Shown: positions 1-8,500 of the stretch, in pieces
Position numbering within the stretch: position 1 is the first letter of the stretch
How the letters are laid out: every line of letters begins with the position of its first letter
From: HGM04593 sp045654885
GTDB lineage: Bacteria; Bacteroidota; Bacteroidia; Bacteroidales; Bacteroidaceae
NCBI GenBank assembly: GCA_045654885.1
Contig: JAZOOF010000054.1
Location: forward strand, 1 to 64,000
DNA: 64,000 bases
Direction of reading: 5' to 3'
The notes under the pieces: model-generated
What the model was told of the DNA's origin: nothing
Seen by the model: only the letters and a program-made list of their open reading frames with translations
Databases searched by the model: none
Position numbers and translations under genes: made by a program

Positions 1-607
1 TAAGTAAGCTTCTATACGGCATCTAACGGCCAATATTCATTCTACAGACATGCAGGACCATACTTTGGGATGGATTAGGGTCCATTGGAGTGACGGTCTA
101 CTTGCTTAGCACTAATAAAGATACTTCCTTTTGTTATTTCTTATTCATTTTGAGGAGCGTCAATTCGGTACTTTGGGGAGCTAAAGCTCCCGTCGTCGCA
201 AACAATGCTAATTTCGCATTGTCGTCGCAAGCAACGCTCCCCCGCGTTGCCCCTCTTCCCAAAGAGGGACAGTCTTTCCCGCGCACGTGAGGACACGCGA
301 AACAATTGTCCCGGTTTGGGAATAATGGCACCGTAGGGACGGGGTCTGTAGGGACACGGCATAAAAGCGGAAATGTAGAAACTCCCTCCGCAACTTCGTT
401 GCTCGTCCCTCTTAATCAAGAGGGACAGTTTAATTTTTGCGCGTAAAAAATTGTCCCTCTTTGGGAAGAGGGACGAGCGCAGCGGAGGGAGTTCGAGATT
501 ACCCCGCGCTTGCTGTTTTCATTTGGCGGGAACCTAAAAGGCCAAAAAGGCCAAAAGGTATTTAAAAAGGGCAGACCGGTGTGTCTGCCCTTACAAGCTT
601 TGTTGTG
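1..607. repeat. Non-coding left end with dispersed repeats
   Basis: No convincing gene lies here. Positions 4-78 could encode a short Tyr/Phe-rich tail but are bounded by stops on both sides. From about 180 the sequence is made of intergenic repeat modules also found at 5080-5440: a segment with AACTCCCTCCGCAACTTCGT (about 383-402), CCCTCTT/AAGAGGG dyads, and the GAGCGCAGCGGAGGGAGTTC module (about 474-493). The same modules recurring within 5 kb suggests a dispersed non-coding repeat family rather than decayed genes. Confidence 0.6.
562..592 (-). terminator. Predicted terminator of the ddl operon
   Basis: On the minus strand an 8-bp perfect stem, GGGCAGAC/GTCTGCCC with loop ACACCG, is followed at once by TTTTTAAA, about 20 bases after the ddl stop codon. 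The same hairpin, without a T-run, occurs at 1933-1954, so a dispersed palindrome appears to serve as a terminator here. Confidence 0.65.
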
Positions 608-1819
608 TTACATCTTTGCACCGAATTTGCCGCCGCCCATCTTGCCGCCGGTCTTTGCGCCGCCAACACTTTTGGCTGCGAAGATGTTCTCGCCATAGTT
701 GACGGCCTTGAAGCCTGCGTCCTGCTTGCGGCGGAAGGCTATCTCAATGAGGCGGTCAATGAGGGCTGTGAAGTTGATGCCGCTGTACTCCCAAAGGTAG
801 AACGAGAGTGAGCCGGGGATGGTGTTGATTTCGTTGACGAAGATGTCGCCTGTGGCTTCGTCGATGATGAAGTCGATGCGTGCCACGCCGTCGCATGAGA
901 GGGCGCGGAAGGTGTCGCAGGCTGCCTTCTGAATGAAATCGGTGCTCTCCTTGGGGAGGTTGGCGGGGATTTCGCGAACTGTTGACTGCATGCCCTGTGA
1001 CTGTTTGCCGCCGCCGTTCATGTACTTGTCCTGGTAGGAGAGTATTTCACCGCTGCGCACGGGGACTTCGCAAACGGATGGCTGGCACTCGTAGTAGTTG
1101 CCGAGAACGGCGCAGTTGACCTCCTTGAGCTTCTGCACGTACTTCTCGATGATTACGCGGCTGGTGAATGAGATGGCGTAGTCGACAGCATCGAGCAGCT
1201 CTTCGCGGTTGTGTGCGGCGCGTATGCCCACGCTTGAACCGCTGTTGGCAGGCTTGACGATGACAGGGTAACCGAGCTTTGCCTCAATGCCGGCAACGGT
1301 CTCGTCCTGCTTGTCGCTCCACTCCTTGTCGCTGAACCAGTAGTAGTCGATAACGGGGATGCCGCACTCCTTGAGTATCATCTTCATGGTAATCTTGTCC
1401 ATGCCGTTGGCCGATGCAAGGGTGTTGCAGCCTGTGTAGGGGATGCCCGAGAACTCCATAACGCCCTGGAAGGTGCCGTCCTCGCAGTTGGTGCCGTGGA
1501 GGGCGGGGAGGATGACGTCGAGGCGTGTTACTACCTCCTTTTGGAAAAGGCCTTTCTTGGTGCGGTAGAGGTTGGTGTCGCCATAGATGGGCTTCATGTA
1601 TACCTCCTCGCACATTGCAAGGAGCTTCTTGGGGTCGCGGTAGTTGGCTACGTTGCGCAGTGCCTCGCCGGTGTACCACTTGCCCTCCTTGGTGATGTAT
1701 ATGGGGGTTATCTCATACTTTTCTGTGTCCATTGCAGCCATTGCCTGGTTGGCTGTGATTACTGATATCTCGTTCTCGACGGAGCGACCGCCAAAAACAA
1801 CGCCTACGTTTGTTTTCAT
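608..1819 (-). CDS. ddl: D-alanine--D-alanine ligase family protein (ATP-grasp)
   Basis: Predicted to join two D-Ala (or D-Ala and another small D-amino or hydroxy acid) for peptidoglycan precursors in the cytoplasm. The 403-residue protein starts with the family's FGGRSVENEISV motif. It has an ATP-grasp core with PVIVKPANSGSSVGI, the metal-binding part RIDFIID...FVNEINTIPGS, and the LHGTNCEDG segment. It is longer than many Ddl enzymes and ends in a Gly/Lys-rich tail (SVGGAKTGGKMGGG) of unknown use. It is the last gene of a minus-strand cluster after a MurF-like ligase, so the two probably act in succession: dipeptide formation, then its addition to a UDP-MurNAc peptide. The length and partner suggest a VanG-like or alternative ligase, but specificity cannot be read from sequence alone. 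Confidence 0.88.
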   Translation of the reverse strand: MKTNVGVVFGGRSVENEISVITANQAMAAMDTEKYEITPIYITKEGKWYTGEALRNVANYRDPKKLLAMCEEVYMKPIYGDTNLYRTKKGLFQKEVVTRLDVILPALHGTNCEDGTFQGVMEFSGIPYTGCNTLASANGMDKITMKMILKECGIPVIDYYWFSDKEWSDKQDETVAGIEAKLGYPVIVKPANSGSSVGIRAAHNREELLDAVDYAISFTSRVIIEKYVQKLKEVNCAVLGNYYECQPSVCEVPVRSGEILSYQDKYMNGGGKQSQGMQSTVREIPANLPKESTDFIQKAACDTFRALSCDGVARIDFIIDEATGDIFVNEINTIPGSLSFYLWEYSGINFTALIDRLIEIAFRRKQDAGFKAVNYGENIFAAKSVGGAKTGGKMGGGKFGAKM

Positions 1820-2134
1820 TGTTGTATTTTGTTTTTAGTTTTATTCTATTTTATAAGGGCTAAAAGGCCCAAAAGGGTTTTTCTTTTTGCGGACACGGCA
1901 TGCCGTGTCCCTACGTTTTTTGCTTGCGGTTTGGGCAGACACACCGGTCTGCCCCTACGGGTTGTTTGTTTAGGGCGGGCACATCGGTTCGCCCCTACGG
2001 GTTGGTGTTTTTATTTTGCGGACACGGCATGCCGTGTCCCTACTGTGGGTGTTATTCTATTTAAATGGCTAAAAGGGGCTAAAGGCATATGATTTGATTC
2101 CCCTCCCATTATGGGGAGGGGCAGGGTGGGGCTT
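1820..2134. repeat. Intergenic palindromic repeats between MurF-like gene and ddl
   Basis: This 315-base gap contains two exact copies of the 20-bp palindrome GGACACGGCATGCCGTGTCC (1891-1910 and 2020-2039). Between them are GGGCAGAC-ACACCG-GTCTGCCC (1933-1954) and a related imperfect hairpin (about 1973-1995). Each hairpin is followed by a CCCTAC-type tail, giving a regular array like REP clusters. No gene is visible. The cluster may terminate or attenuate readthrough from the MurF-like gene into ddl. Confidence 0.7.
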
Positions 2135-3685
2135 TTACTTGAAATTGTCGGGCAGGTCGTTCTCGTAGAGCACTACATCGCCGGCTTTCAAAATCAGGGC
2201 CAGATGGGCGTGTGCGTGGTTCAGGGAGTCGGCAAGGAAGTATTTCTCCTCGCTCATTCCGCCCTCTTGTATTCCGCCAAGTATGGCTTCGCGGTTGGTG
2301 GCGTTGACTACTATGGCATAGTCGCAGCTCCGGGCTATGGTGCGGCCAAGTTCCCTGTTTGCTGCTGCCTGGCGTGTGCCCATCTCAACAAATCCCGGGG
2401 TGATGACGATGCGCTTGTTGCCATCGCCCACGGCGAAGCCTTTGAGCACGCCAAGCGCCATCCTGGCACCCTGTGGGTTGGAGTTATATGCATCGTCGAG
2501 CACGGTGATGCCGTTGGACACCTTCATGGACAGGCGGTGCTCAACGGGTTGCAGGCGGGCAATGGCGTTCTTCTGCTTGTTCACCGGCACGCCAAGGTGG
2601 TCGGCCACGGCTGTGGCTGCAAGGATGTTGAGCAGGTTGCCCACTCCAAGCAGGCGGCTGCTGAATTGTTCGCCACCATTAAGGGTGAACGAAACGCCGT
2701 TGGCGCCGTATTTGACATCGGTGGCCTTGTAGTCGCCATCGGCCTCTACGGCATAGCGTATGAGCTTGCAGGGGCTGGTGATACCGTTGTAGCTGCTGAT
2801 GCAGGGGGAGTCGTTGTTGATGACTCCCAAGCCACCGGCGGGAAGTGAGTTGATGAGCTCGAACTTGGTGTCCTGTATGTTCTCAATGGTCTTGAAGGTC
2901 TCGAGGTGCATCTCGCCCACGGCGGTGACAATGCCTATGGTGGGGTGCACGAGGTCGCAGATTTCCTTGATGTCGTTCTTTTGCTTTGCGCCCATCTCCA
3001 CGATGAAGACCTGGTGATAGGGGCGCAGGTGCTCGCGGATGGTGCGTATGACACCGAGCAGGGTGTTGAAGTTGCCGGGGGTGACAAGGACATTGTACTT
3101 CTCGGCAAGTACGCCGGCGAGGTAGTTCTTGGTACTTGTCTTGCCGAAACTGCCGGTGACGCCAATGACTATGAGGCCTTTGTTGCTCTCGATGATGCGC
3201 TTGGCATCGTTGTAGTAGTGGCGGTTGATGGCTTTTTCAATGGGGGTGTTCACAAGGTTGGCAAGCAGCATGACGAGGTTTGACAACGCAAGTGACGCGC
3301 CGATGGTTGCCATGGCCCACTTGCCGGCAAAGAGCACGGCGAGGGTGGCAACGAGGGCAAAGAGTATGATGTCTGTTGCAAAAAGGCGCTTGACGCGCAT
3401 TGTGTACACAAGGGGGGTCTTGAACTTCTCGCTGAAGCAGTGGAACCACGCGGCGGCGGTGACACCTGCGGCAAAGCCAATGCCAAAATAGCCGGGGATG
3501 AACGCGCCGGCGAGCATGGCAACGGCAAAGAGGCGCTTGATGCCTATGACGTTGCCGGGGAAGAGCCAACGGAAATAGCGGCTGTTGCGGTAGGATGCAA
3601 GTTGGAACATGTGGATGTCGAACTTGGCTATCATAAGGAAAAACAGCGTTGCCACAATGGCATATTTTATTGCAAAATGGTCCAT
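2135..3685 (-). CDS. Membrane-anchored Mur ligase family protein (MurF-like)
   Basis: A 516-residue protein. Residues 1 to about 150 are hydrophobic, with several predicted transmembrane helices. A Mur ligase core follows, with the P-loop GVTGSFGKTSTKNYL at about 175-190, a central region with VEMGAKQKNDI, and the C-terminal motif DDAYNSNPQGARMAL. Mur ligases form amide bonds from an amino acid or dipeptide and a UDP-MurNAc peptide using ATP; the DDAYNSNP motif is typical of MurF, which adds D-Ala-D-Ala. Canonical MurF lacks the membrane part, so this is probably a paralogue working at the membrane. The start codon lies one base beyond the stop of the upstream hydrolase gene, so the two are probably co-transcribed; ddl follows after a repeat-filled gap. 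Confidence 0.8.
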   Translation of the reverse strand: MDHFAIKYAIVATLFFLMIAKFDIHMFQLASYRNSRYFRWLFPGNVIGIKRLFAVAMLAGAFIPGYFGIGFAAGVTAAAWFHCFSEKFKTPLVYTMRVKRLFATDIILFALVATLAVLFAGKWAMATIGASLALSNLVMLLANLVNTPIEKAINRHYYNDAKRIIESNKGLIVIGVTGSFGKTSTKNYLAGVLAEKYNVLVTPGNFNTLLGVIRTIREHLRPYHQVFIVEMGAKQKNDIKEICDLVHPTIGIVTAVGEMHLETFKTIENIQDTKFELINSLPAGGLGVINNDSPCISSYNGITSPCKLIRYAVEADGDYKATDVKYGANGVSFTLNGGEQFSSRLLGVGNLLNILAATAVADHLGVPVNKQKNAIARLQPVEHRLSMKVSNGITVLDDAYNSNPQGARMALGVLKGFAVGDGNKRIVITPGFVEMGTRQAAANRELGRTIARSCDYAIVVNATNREAILGGIQEGGMSEEKYFLADSLNHAHAHLALILKAGDVVLYENDLPDNFK

Positions 3686-3686
3686 A

Positions 3687-4445
3687 TCAGTCTATCTTGA
3701 AAAAGTTCTTTATTACTGCGGTGAAAAGGCCGGGGTTCTCCAGGAAAGAGAAGTGGCCTGTGCCGTGTGCCACAACAAGGCCGGCATCGGGGATAAGCTT
3801 TTCCATTATTTTGGCATCGCTCAATGGTGTGGCGGTGTCGAGGTTGCCCCAGAAGAGCAGGGTGGGGGCTTTGATGGCGGGCATGAGGTGCTTGAGGTCC
3901 TCGTTGACTACCTTTGAGAGGATGGCACGCATCATGGGCGAGGCATTGTTGTAGTCGCTTGAGCCTGCTCCGCGGCGGCGCTTGTCGATGATGGCCTGTG
4001 CCTTGGCCTTTGGCAGGAAGGTGTTGCAAAGCCACTTCATGGCCTTGAAGGTGTAGACCTTCCAGTAGTATTTGAGCGGGCGCTTGGGCTTGATGCCGGC
4101 AGCGTCAACCAGTACCACGCGGCTCACTGCGTTGCGCGATGCGTAGACAATGCTCACACGCCCGCCGAAGGAGTGTCCCATGAGTGCGGGGCGCTCGATG
4201 CCGTGAGCCTTGGCAAACTGCTCGACCATGCGGGTGTACTCCTCCACACCCCACACGGTGGTGGGCTCCTGCGAGGCTCCAAAGCCGGGGAAGTCGAAAC
4301 TGTAGGTGGTGTAGCGGGTGGAGAGCACGCGGGCTATGTCCTTGAAGATGTCGCCTGTGCAGCCCCAACCGTGCAGCAGAAAAACGGGCTCGCCGCTGCC
4401 CTGCATGGTGATGTTGATGTCTATGTCGTTGTATCGGAAGGTCAT
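3687..4445 (-). CDS. Alpha/beta hydrolase
   Basis: A 252-residue single-domain alpha/beta hydrolase. Visible motifs are the oxyanion-hole strand-loop VFLLHGWGC near residue 25, the nucleophile elbow GHSFGG near 95, an acid-bearing WGNLDTATP near 195, and the catalytic His in GTGHFSFLENP near 230. No signal peptide is seen, so it is probably cytoplasmic. The substrate is unknown. Its position as first gene of the MurF-like/ddl cluster, one base from the next start, suggests a role in cell-wall precursor metabolism, perhaps hydrolysis of a peptide, ester or activated intermediate. Confidence 0.8.
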   Translation of the reverse strand: MTFRYNDIDINITMQGSGEPVFLLHGWGCTGDIFKDIARVLSTRYTTYSFDFPGFGASQEPTTVWGVEEYTRMVEQFAKAHGIERPALMGHSFGGRVSIVYASRNAVSRVVLVDAAGIKPKRPLKYYWKVYTFKAMKWLCNTFLPKAKAQAIIDKRRRGAGSSDYNNASPMMRAILSKVVNEDLKHLMPAIKAPTLLFWGNLDTATPLSDAKIMEKLIPDAGLVVAHGTGHFSFLENPGLFTAVIKNFFKID

Positions 4446-4472
4446 TTTTTGTAGTGTTTATATTGTAAATAT

Positions 4473-4738
4473 AAGAAGCTGTTTAAATTTCTAAAAAATA
4501 TTTTCTTATAGCAGTCTGTCATTTCGCCGTTTTTTATATTCAAAAACGTCTGTTTCTTTCTTTTTCGCAGTTACATAGCCCGCTATGTGCCCTTGAAAAA
4601 TAAAAAAACATCCAATTTGCATTGCGCCAAAATAGGCTGCACTCGCTTTAAAACTTACAAGTAAACTTGCGTTTTGCTCGTTGGCACTATTTTTTTGCTC
4701 TAAAAAAAACTTGGCGATATAAATTTAAACAACTTCTT
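4473..4738. mobile_element. MITE-like element with 18-bp terminal inverted repeats
   Basis: The ends are AAGAAGCTGTTTAAATTT (4473-4490) and AAATTTAAACAACTTCTT (4721-4738), which are reverse complements except at one base. The 266-base interior has no open reading frame and contains further dyads, such as ACATAGC-CC-GCTATGT (about 4573-4588). Length, terminal repeats and lack of coding capacity fit a miniature inverted-repeat element mobilised in trans. No clear target duplication is seen. It lies 28 bases upstream of the alpha/beta hydrolase start, so it may affect that operon's promoter. Confidence 0.6.
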
Positions 4739-5518
4739 AATTTCTTGCGAAGATAGTGATTTATATTAGAATATTACCGCAGCTTGCGGCGGAAATGTTG
4801 CCTCGCGGGGTAAAAATTAGGTGAAAGCTGCGAGTAAGCGAGCGCAGAGGAAAAGTTTACTTTTACTATGCCGAGCGGGAGCGGGTTCAATCGCGCGAAG
4901 TGCGGTTAAAGGTGCGGTTAAGCGAATTTTTCAGTTAAGCGAACGAAAGTAAAACTATGTTTTAACTTTTGTAGTGAGCGAACGAAAAATCAACAGAGTT
5001 AACAGCAGAGGAAAAGTTTACTTTTACTATGCCGAGCGGGAGCAGGTTCAAGCGCACGCAGTGCGGTTAAAGGTGAAAGCGGAAATGTAGAAACTCCCTC
5101 CGCAACTTCGTTGCGTCCTAACGGCACTCCTTTGGGGAGCTAAAGCACCCGTTGTCGCAAGCAACGCTCCCTCGCGTTGCCCCTCTTAATCAAGAGGGAC
5201 AGTTTAATTTTTGCGCGGAAAAATTGTCCCGGTTTGGGATGCCAGCGCCACTGTAGGGGCGGGGTTTTCCCGCCCAAAAACCGCGGACAGGAAAAACTGT
5301 CCCTCTTTGGGAAGAGGGACGAGCGCAGCGGAGGGAGTTCGAGATTACCCACCGCTGTTTTTGGGCGAACACACCGGTTCGCCCCTACTTGTGCGCCTTG
5401 TAGGGACACGGCATTGCCGTGTCCGCACTGTGTTTGGTAAAGGTATTCAATAAATAGTCAATGCGGGTAGACCATAAATCGGTCCACCCGCATTGTAGTT
5501 GGTTTGTTTGCAGGGAAA
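4739..5518. repeat. Non-coding block of several dispersed repeat families
   Basis: No gene is visible. The block holds two copies of a 75-90 base repeat (about 4840-4910 and 5005-5080) sharing AGAGGAAAAGTTTACTTTTA and CTATGCCGAGCGGGAGC, with a third diverged copy at 12131-12247. From about 5080 it repeats the modules of 180-510, then palindromes: a GGGGCGGG/CCCGCCC hairpin near 5255, GGGCGAAC-ACACCG-GTTCGCCC at 5363-5384, and GGACACGGCA-TTGCCGTGTCC near 5404-5424. These are the same palindrome types as at 1891-2039. Confidence 0.65.
5461..5492 (-). terminator. Hairpin downstream of GH31 gene
   Basis: ATGCGGGT and ACCCGCAT form an 8-bp outer stem, with GACC/GGTC continuing inside, 27 bases after the GH31 stop. 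There is no strong T-run on the minus strand, so termination is only likely; it may also be an mRNA-stabilising end. Confidence 0.45.
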
Positions 5519-8500
5519 TCAGAACTTCACGGTGTTCAGGTGTTTGTCGACAATGAATCCGTCGACGGCTTCGATGTTGAACTTGAGGTTCTTCTTTGCC
5601 TTCAAGGTTACCTTGACGAGCTCACGGTCGCCGTTGAGGGTAGCCTGGTTACCCTCGTTGATGAAGGTGGGGTACAGGACGGTACTGCCGTTGCTGTGCA
5701 TGCGGTTCTTGCTGTAGTTGGACATGTTGCCTGTGTTAAGTGGCTCGATGCCGATGAAATCGTACTCGCTTGCGTCGTATGGCAATGCAAGGCTGAAGGC
5801 GTTGACGTTGGCAAGGTCGTGGCCGCTGATGGTGATGACAACCTCTTCGCCGGCCTTGTATCTTCTCTCGTCGGCCTCGATTGTGATGTTGCCTGCTACC
5901 TTGTTGTCGGCGCTCTCATGTATGCCGTCGCCAATGCGTGTGGCGGCAAATGAGATGTCGTGTGCATCGATGAGGCCGTTCTCGTTGACATCGCCAATGC
6001 TTACGTAGTCGAAATCGCTGTCGCCGGTGCGCAGGCCGTTGTAGTTGAGGTATGATGTGAGGTCATTCTCGTCGACCTTCTTGTCCTTGTTGATGTCGCC
6101 CGAGAGGTAGGTCTCGCTGCCGGGGAGCTTGAAGATGTACATCTCCATGCCTGAACCGAAATTGCCCACGCCCTCAGTGACGTTAATCTTGATGTAGCGT
6201 GCCTTGGGCTTGCCCTCGAACTCGAACTCTTTTACGTCGGGGGTGAGCTTCCAATTGACCTTTACAGGCTTGCTCCACTGCTCCTTGTTGGTGCTGTAGC
6301 TGATGGTCGCCTTCTTGATTGTGCCGTTGCCGGTGTCCTTGCGGCCGACGTAGTGCAGCTTGTCGAGGGTTGAGAGGCCGCCAAGGTCGATGAGCATCTC
6401 GAATGGAACGGCCGATGTGTTCCATGCAGTGTGCCATGTGCTGCCTTCGTCAAAGTCGAAGAGTTTGTCGGTGCCCTGGCCGCTCTGGTTCTCGCAACTT
6501 GTGGTTGCGGTAACGCCGGTGAGTGCCCACTCGAGCGGGTTGCTCTTTGTCTTGGCATTGATGAGGGTCCAGCCGGTGGTGTTCTTCTTGTTCACGGCGC
6601 GGAGCATGAAGGTGTAGTCGGTCTCGGGGGTGAGGCCCTCGAAGAGCAGGTGTGTATCCTTGATGGTTGTGTAGAGACGGTCCTGGAACATAATCTCGTA
6701 GTAGTCGGCACCCGATACCTTGTTCCATGCGAGGTTGATGGTGTATGCCTGGCAATCCTCGTCGGTCATGCGCGGCTGGGGTGTTGAGGTAAACTTCCTT
6801 TTCTTTGAAAGGTGGCTGCTCTCGACATCCATGTGGTGGCCTTTGATGGTGAGGGTTGTTGCGGCTGCCGTGACATCGCTCTTTGCGAGCTTGACCATGA
6901 TGACAGGGTTCTTTGTCATGTCGACCTTGGCGAACTTGCTGCCTGCGGTTGCAAAGCGGTTGAGGTTTGGCTTCTTGTCATAGAACCATACGTTCTCGCC
7001 GTTGTTGAACTCCTCGATGCTCTTTACCTTCTTTACCTTTACCTTTTTGCCGCCAACGGTGACTGTCACCTTTTTGGGCGATTTGCTTGCGTTGACCTTG
7101 AAGATTGTTGTCTTGTGCTTTACGAAGCCTTCGAAATTGCCCTTGGTGGGGTTGAGGATGACGGTTACGTTGCCCTTGTCATCGCGGCTCTGCTCGATGA
7201 ATGTGGTGGTGTATTCGCCCTTGCGGTACTGCTCGGTCACACCGTCGTCGTCATACTCGGTGAACGTTGTTTTGCCGCCGGGGTATATCTCGTACATGCG
7301 CAGTGCCTTGTCCATCTCCTTGACGTTGTTGTTGGGTGTTGTCATTGGGATGATGGCGCCGGCCTTTACAAAGACGGGGAGCTTCCACAGTGGGGTGTCG
7401 AAGTTGTTGATGATGCAACCGCCATTGTATGCCTCGCCCGTGAACCAGTCGTACCATGTGCCACGGGGCAGGTAGATGTTGTTGCGGATGTCGTTGCCCT
7501 CCTTGTCCATTGCCGTGTTCTGGTAGATGGGGGCTACAAGGATGTAGGGACCATACATATATTGGTAGCGTGTGGCCTCGCTCATGGTGTAGTCATTGGC
7601 CTCGCCCTCGAGGAACATTGCGCGAATCATGGGCTTGCCGTCTACTGCCTCGCGTGCGATGCTGTAGGTGTAGGGCATGAGCTCGGATTTCATCTTCATG
7701 TAGGTGCGGTTGATTGATGTGGCGGGCTCGCCGAGTGCGTGGGGGTACTTCTCGTTAGAGCCCCAACCGTCCATGTTGAGCATCATTGGGGTGTAGGTCT
7801 TCCACTGGTATTCGCGTACGAAGACGGGGACATTCTTGCCGCCGAAGATGCCGTCGACATCGGAGGTGATGTTGGGCTGTCCCGAGAGGCCAGCACCGAT
7901 GAATGTGGGGATGTGGAAACGGATGTACTCCCAGTCGCCGCCGGTTTGGTCACCGGTCCATATTGTGGCATAGCGCTGTGTGCCGGCCCAACCGTCGCAC
8001 GAGATGATGTAGGGGCGTGCGTTGTTGCCATAGTAGGTCATTATGCCCGCTGCTTGGGAAACACCGTTGAGGCCGAACGAGTAACCGGGACCTACCCATG
8101 CGACGTCGGTCTTGAGAACGCGTACACCGCCATCGCGGACCTCCTTGACGAGGTCGCGCTGCAAAAGTGCGCTCACACCTTCGCGCGGGAGTAGATTGGA
8201 CTCGGTCCACAAGCCAATCTCGACGCCTCTTGAGCGTGCGTAGTCGCCGAACTCTTTCAGGTTCTGCACGTTGCCCTCGAGTGTCTCGGTCTGGCCGTAG
8301 CCGCAAGCGTAGCCGTCATTGGGGAGGAACCAACCGAAAGGCATGTCCTGTGACTGGTAACGGTCGATGGCGGCACGTGCCGAGAATTGATAATGCCCAT
8401 TCTCGCCATTGAGGGACTCCTTTGCGCCGCCGTTGTCGGTCTGGCTCTCCTTGTAGCGCTTGCCGTCCTCGTAGAGCATGCCGCTGCCGTCGGTGCTTGG

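Noticed and set aside
1..83. C-terminal fragment of a gene entering from the left edge
   Set aside because: All three plus frames meet stops within the first 25 bases, and the remaining 25-codon Tyr-rich stretch is too short to assign.
2111..2848. 245-residue open frame opposite the MurF-like gene
   Set aside because: Overlaps conserved Mur ligase motifs on the other strand and shows no domain of its own.
6812..7717. 301-residue open frame antisense to the GH31 gene
   Set aside because: Fully inside a well-supported gene; Cys/Val/Leu-rich composition typical of an antisense shadow.
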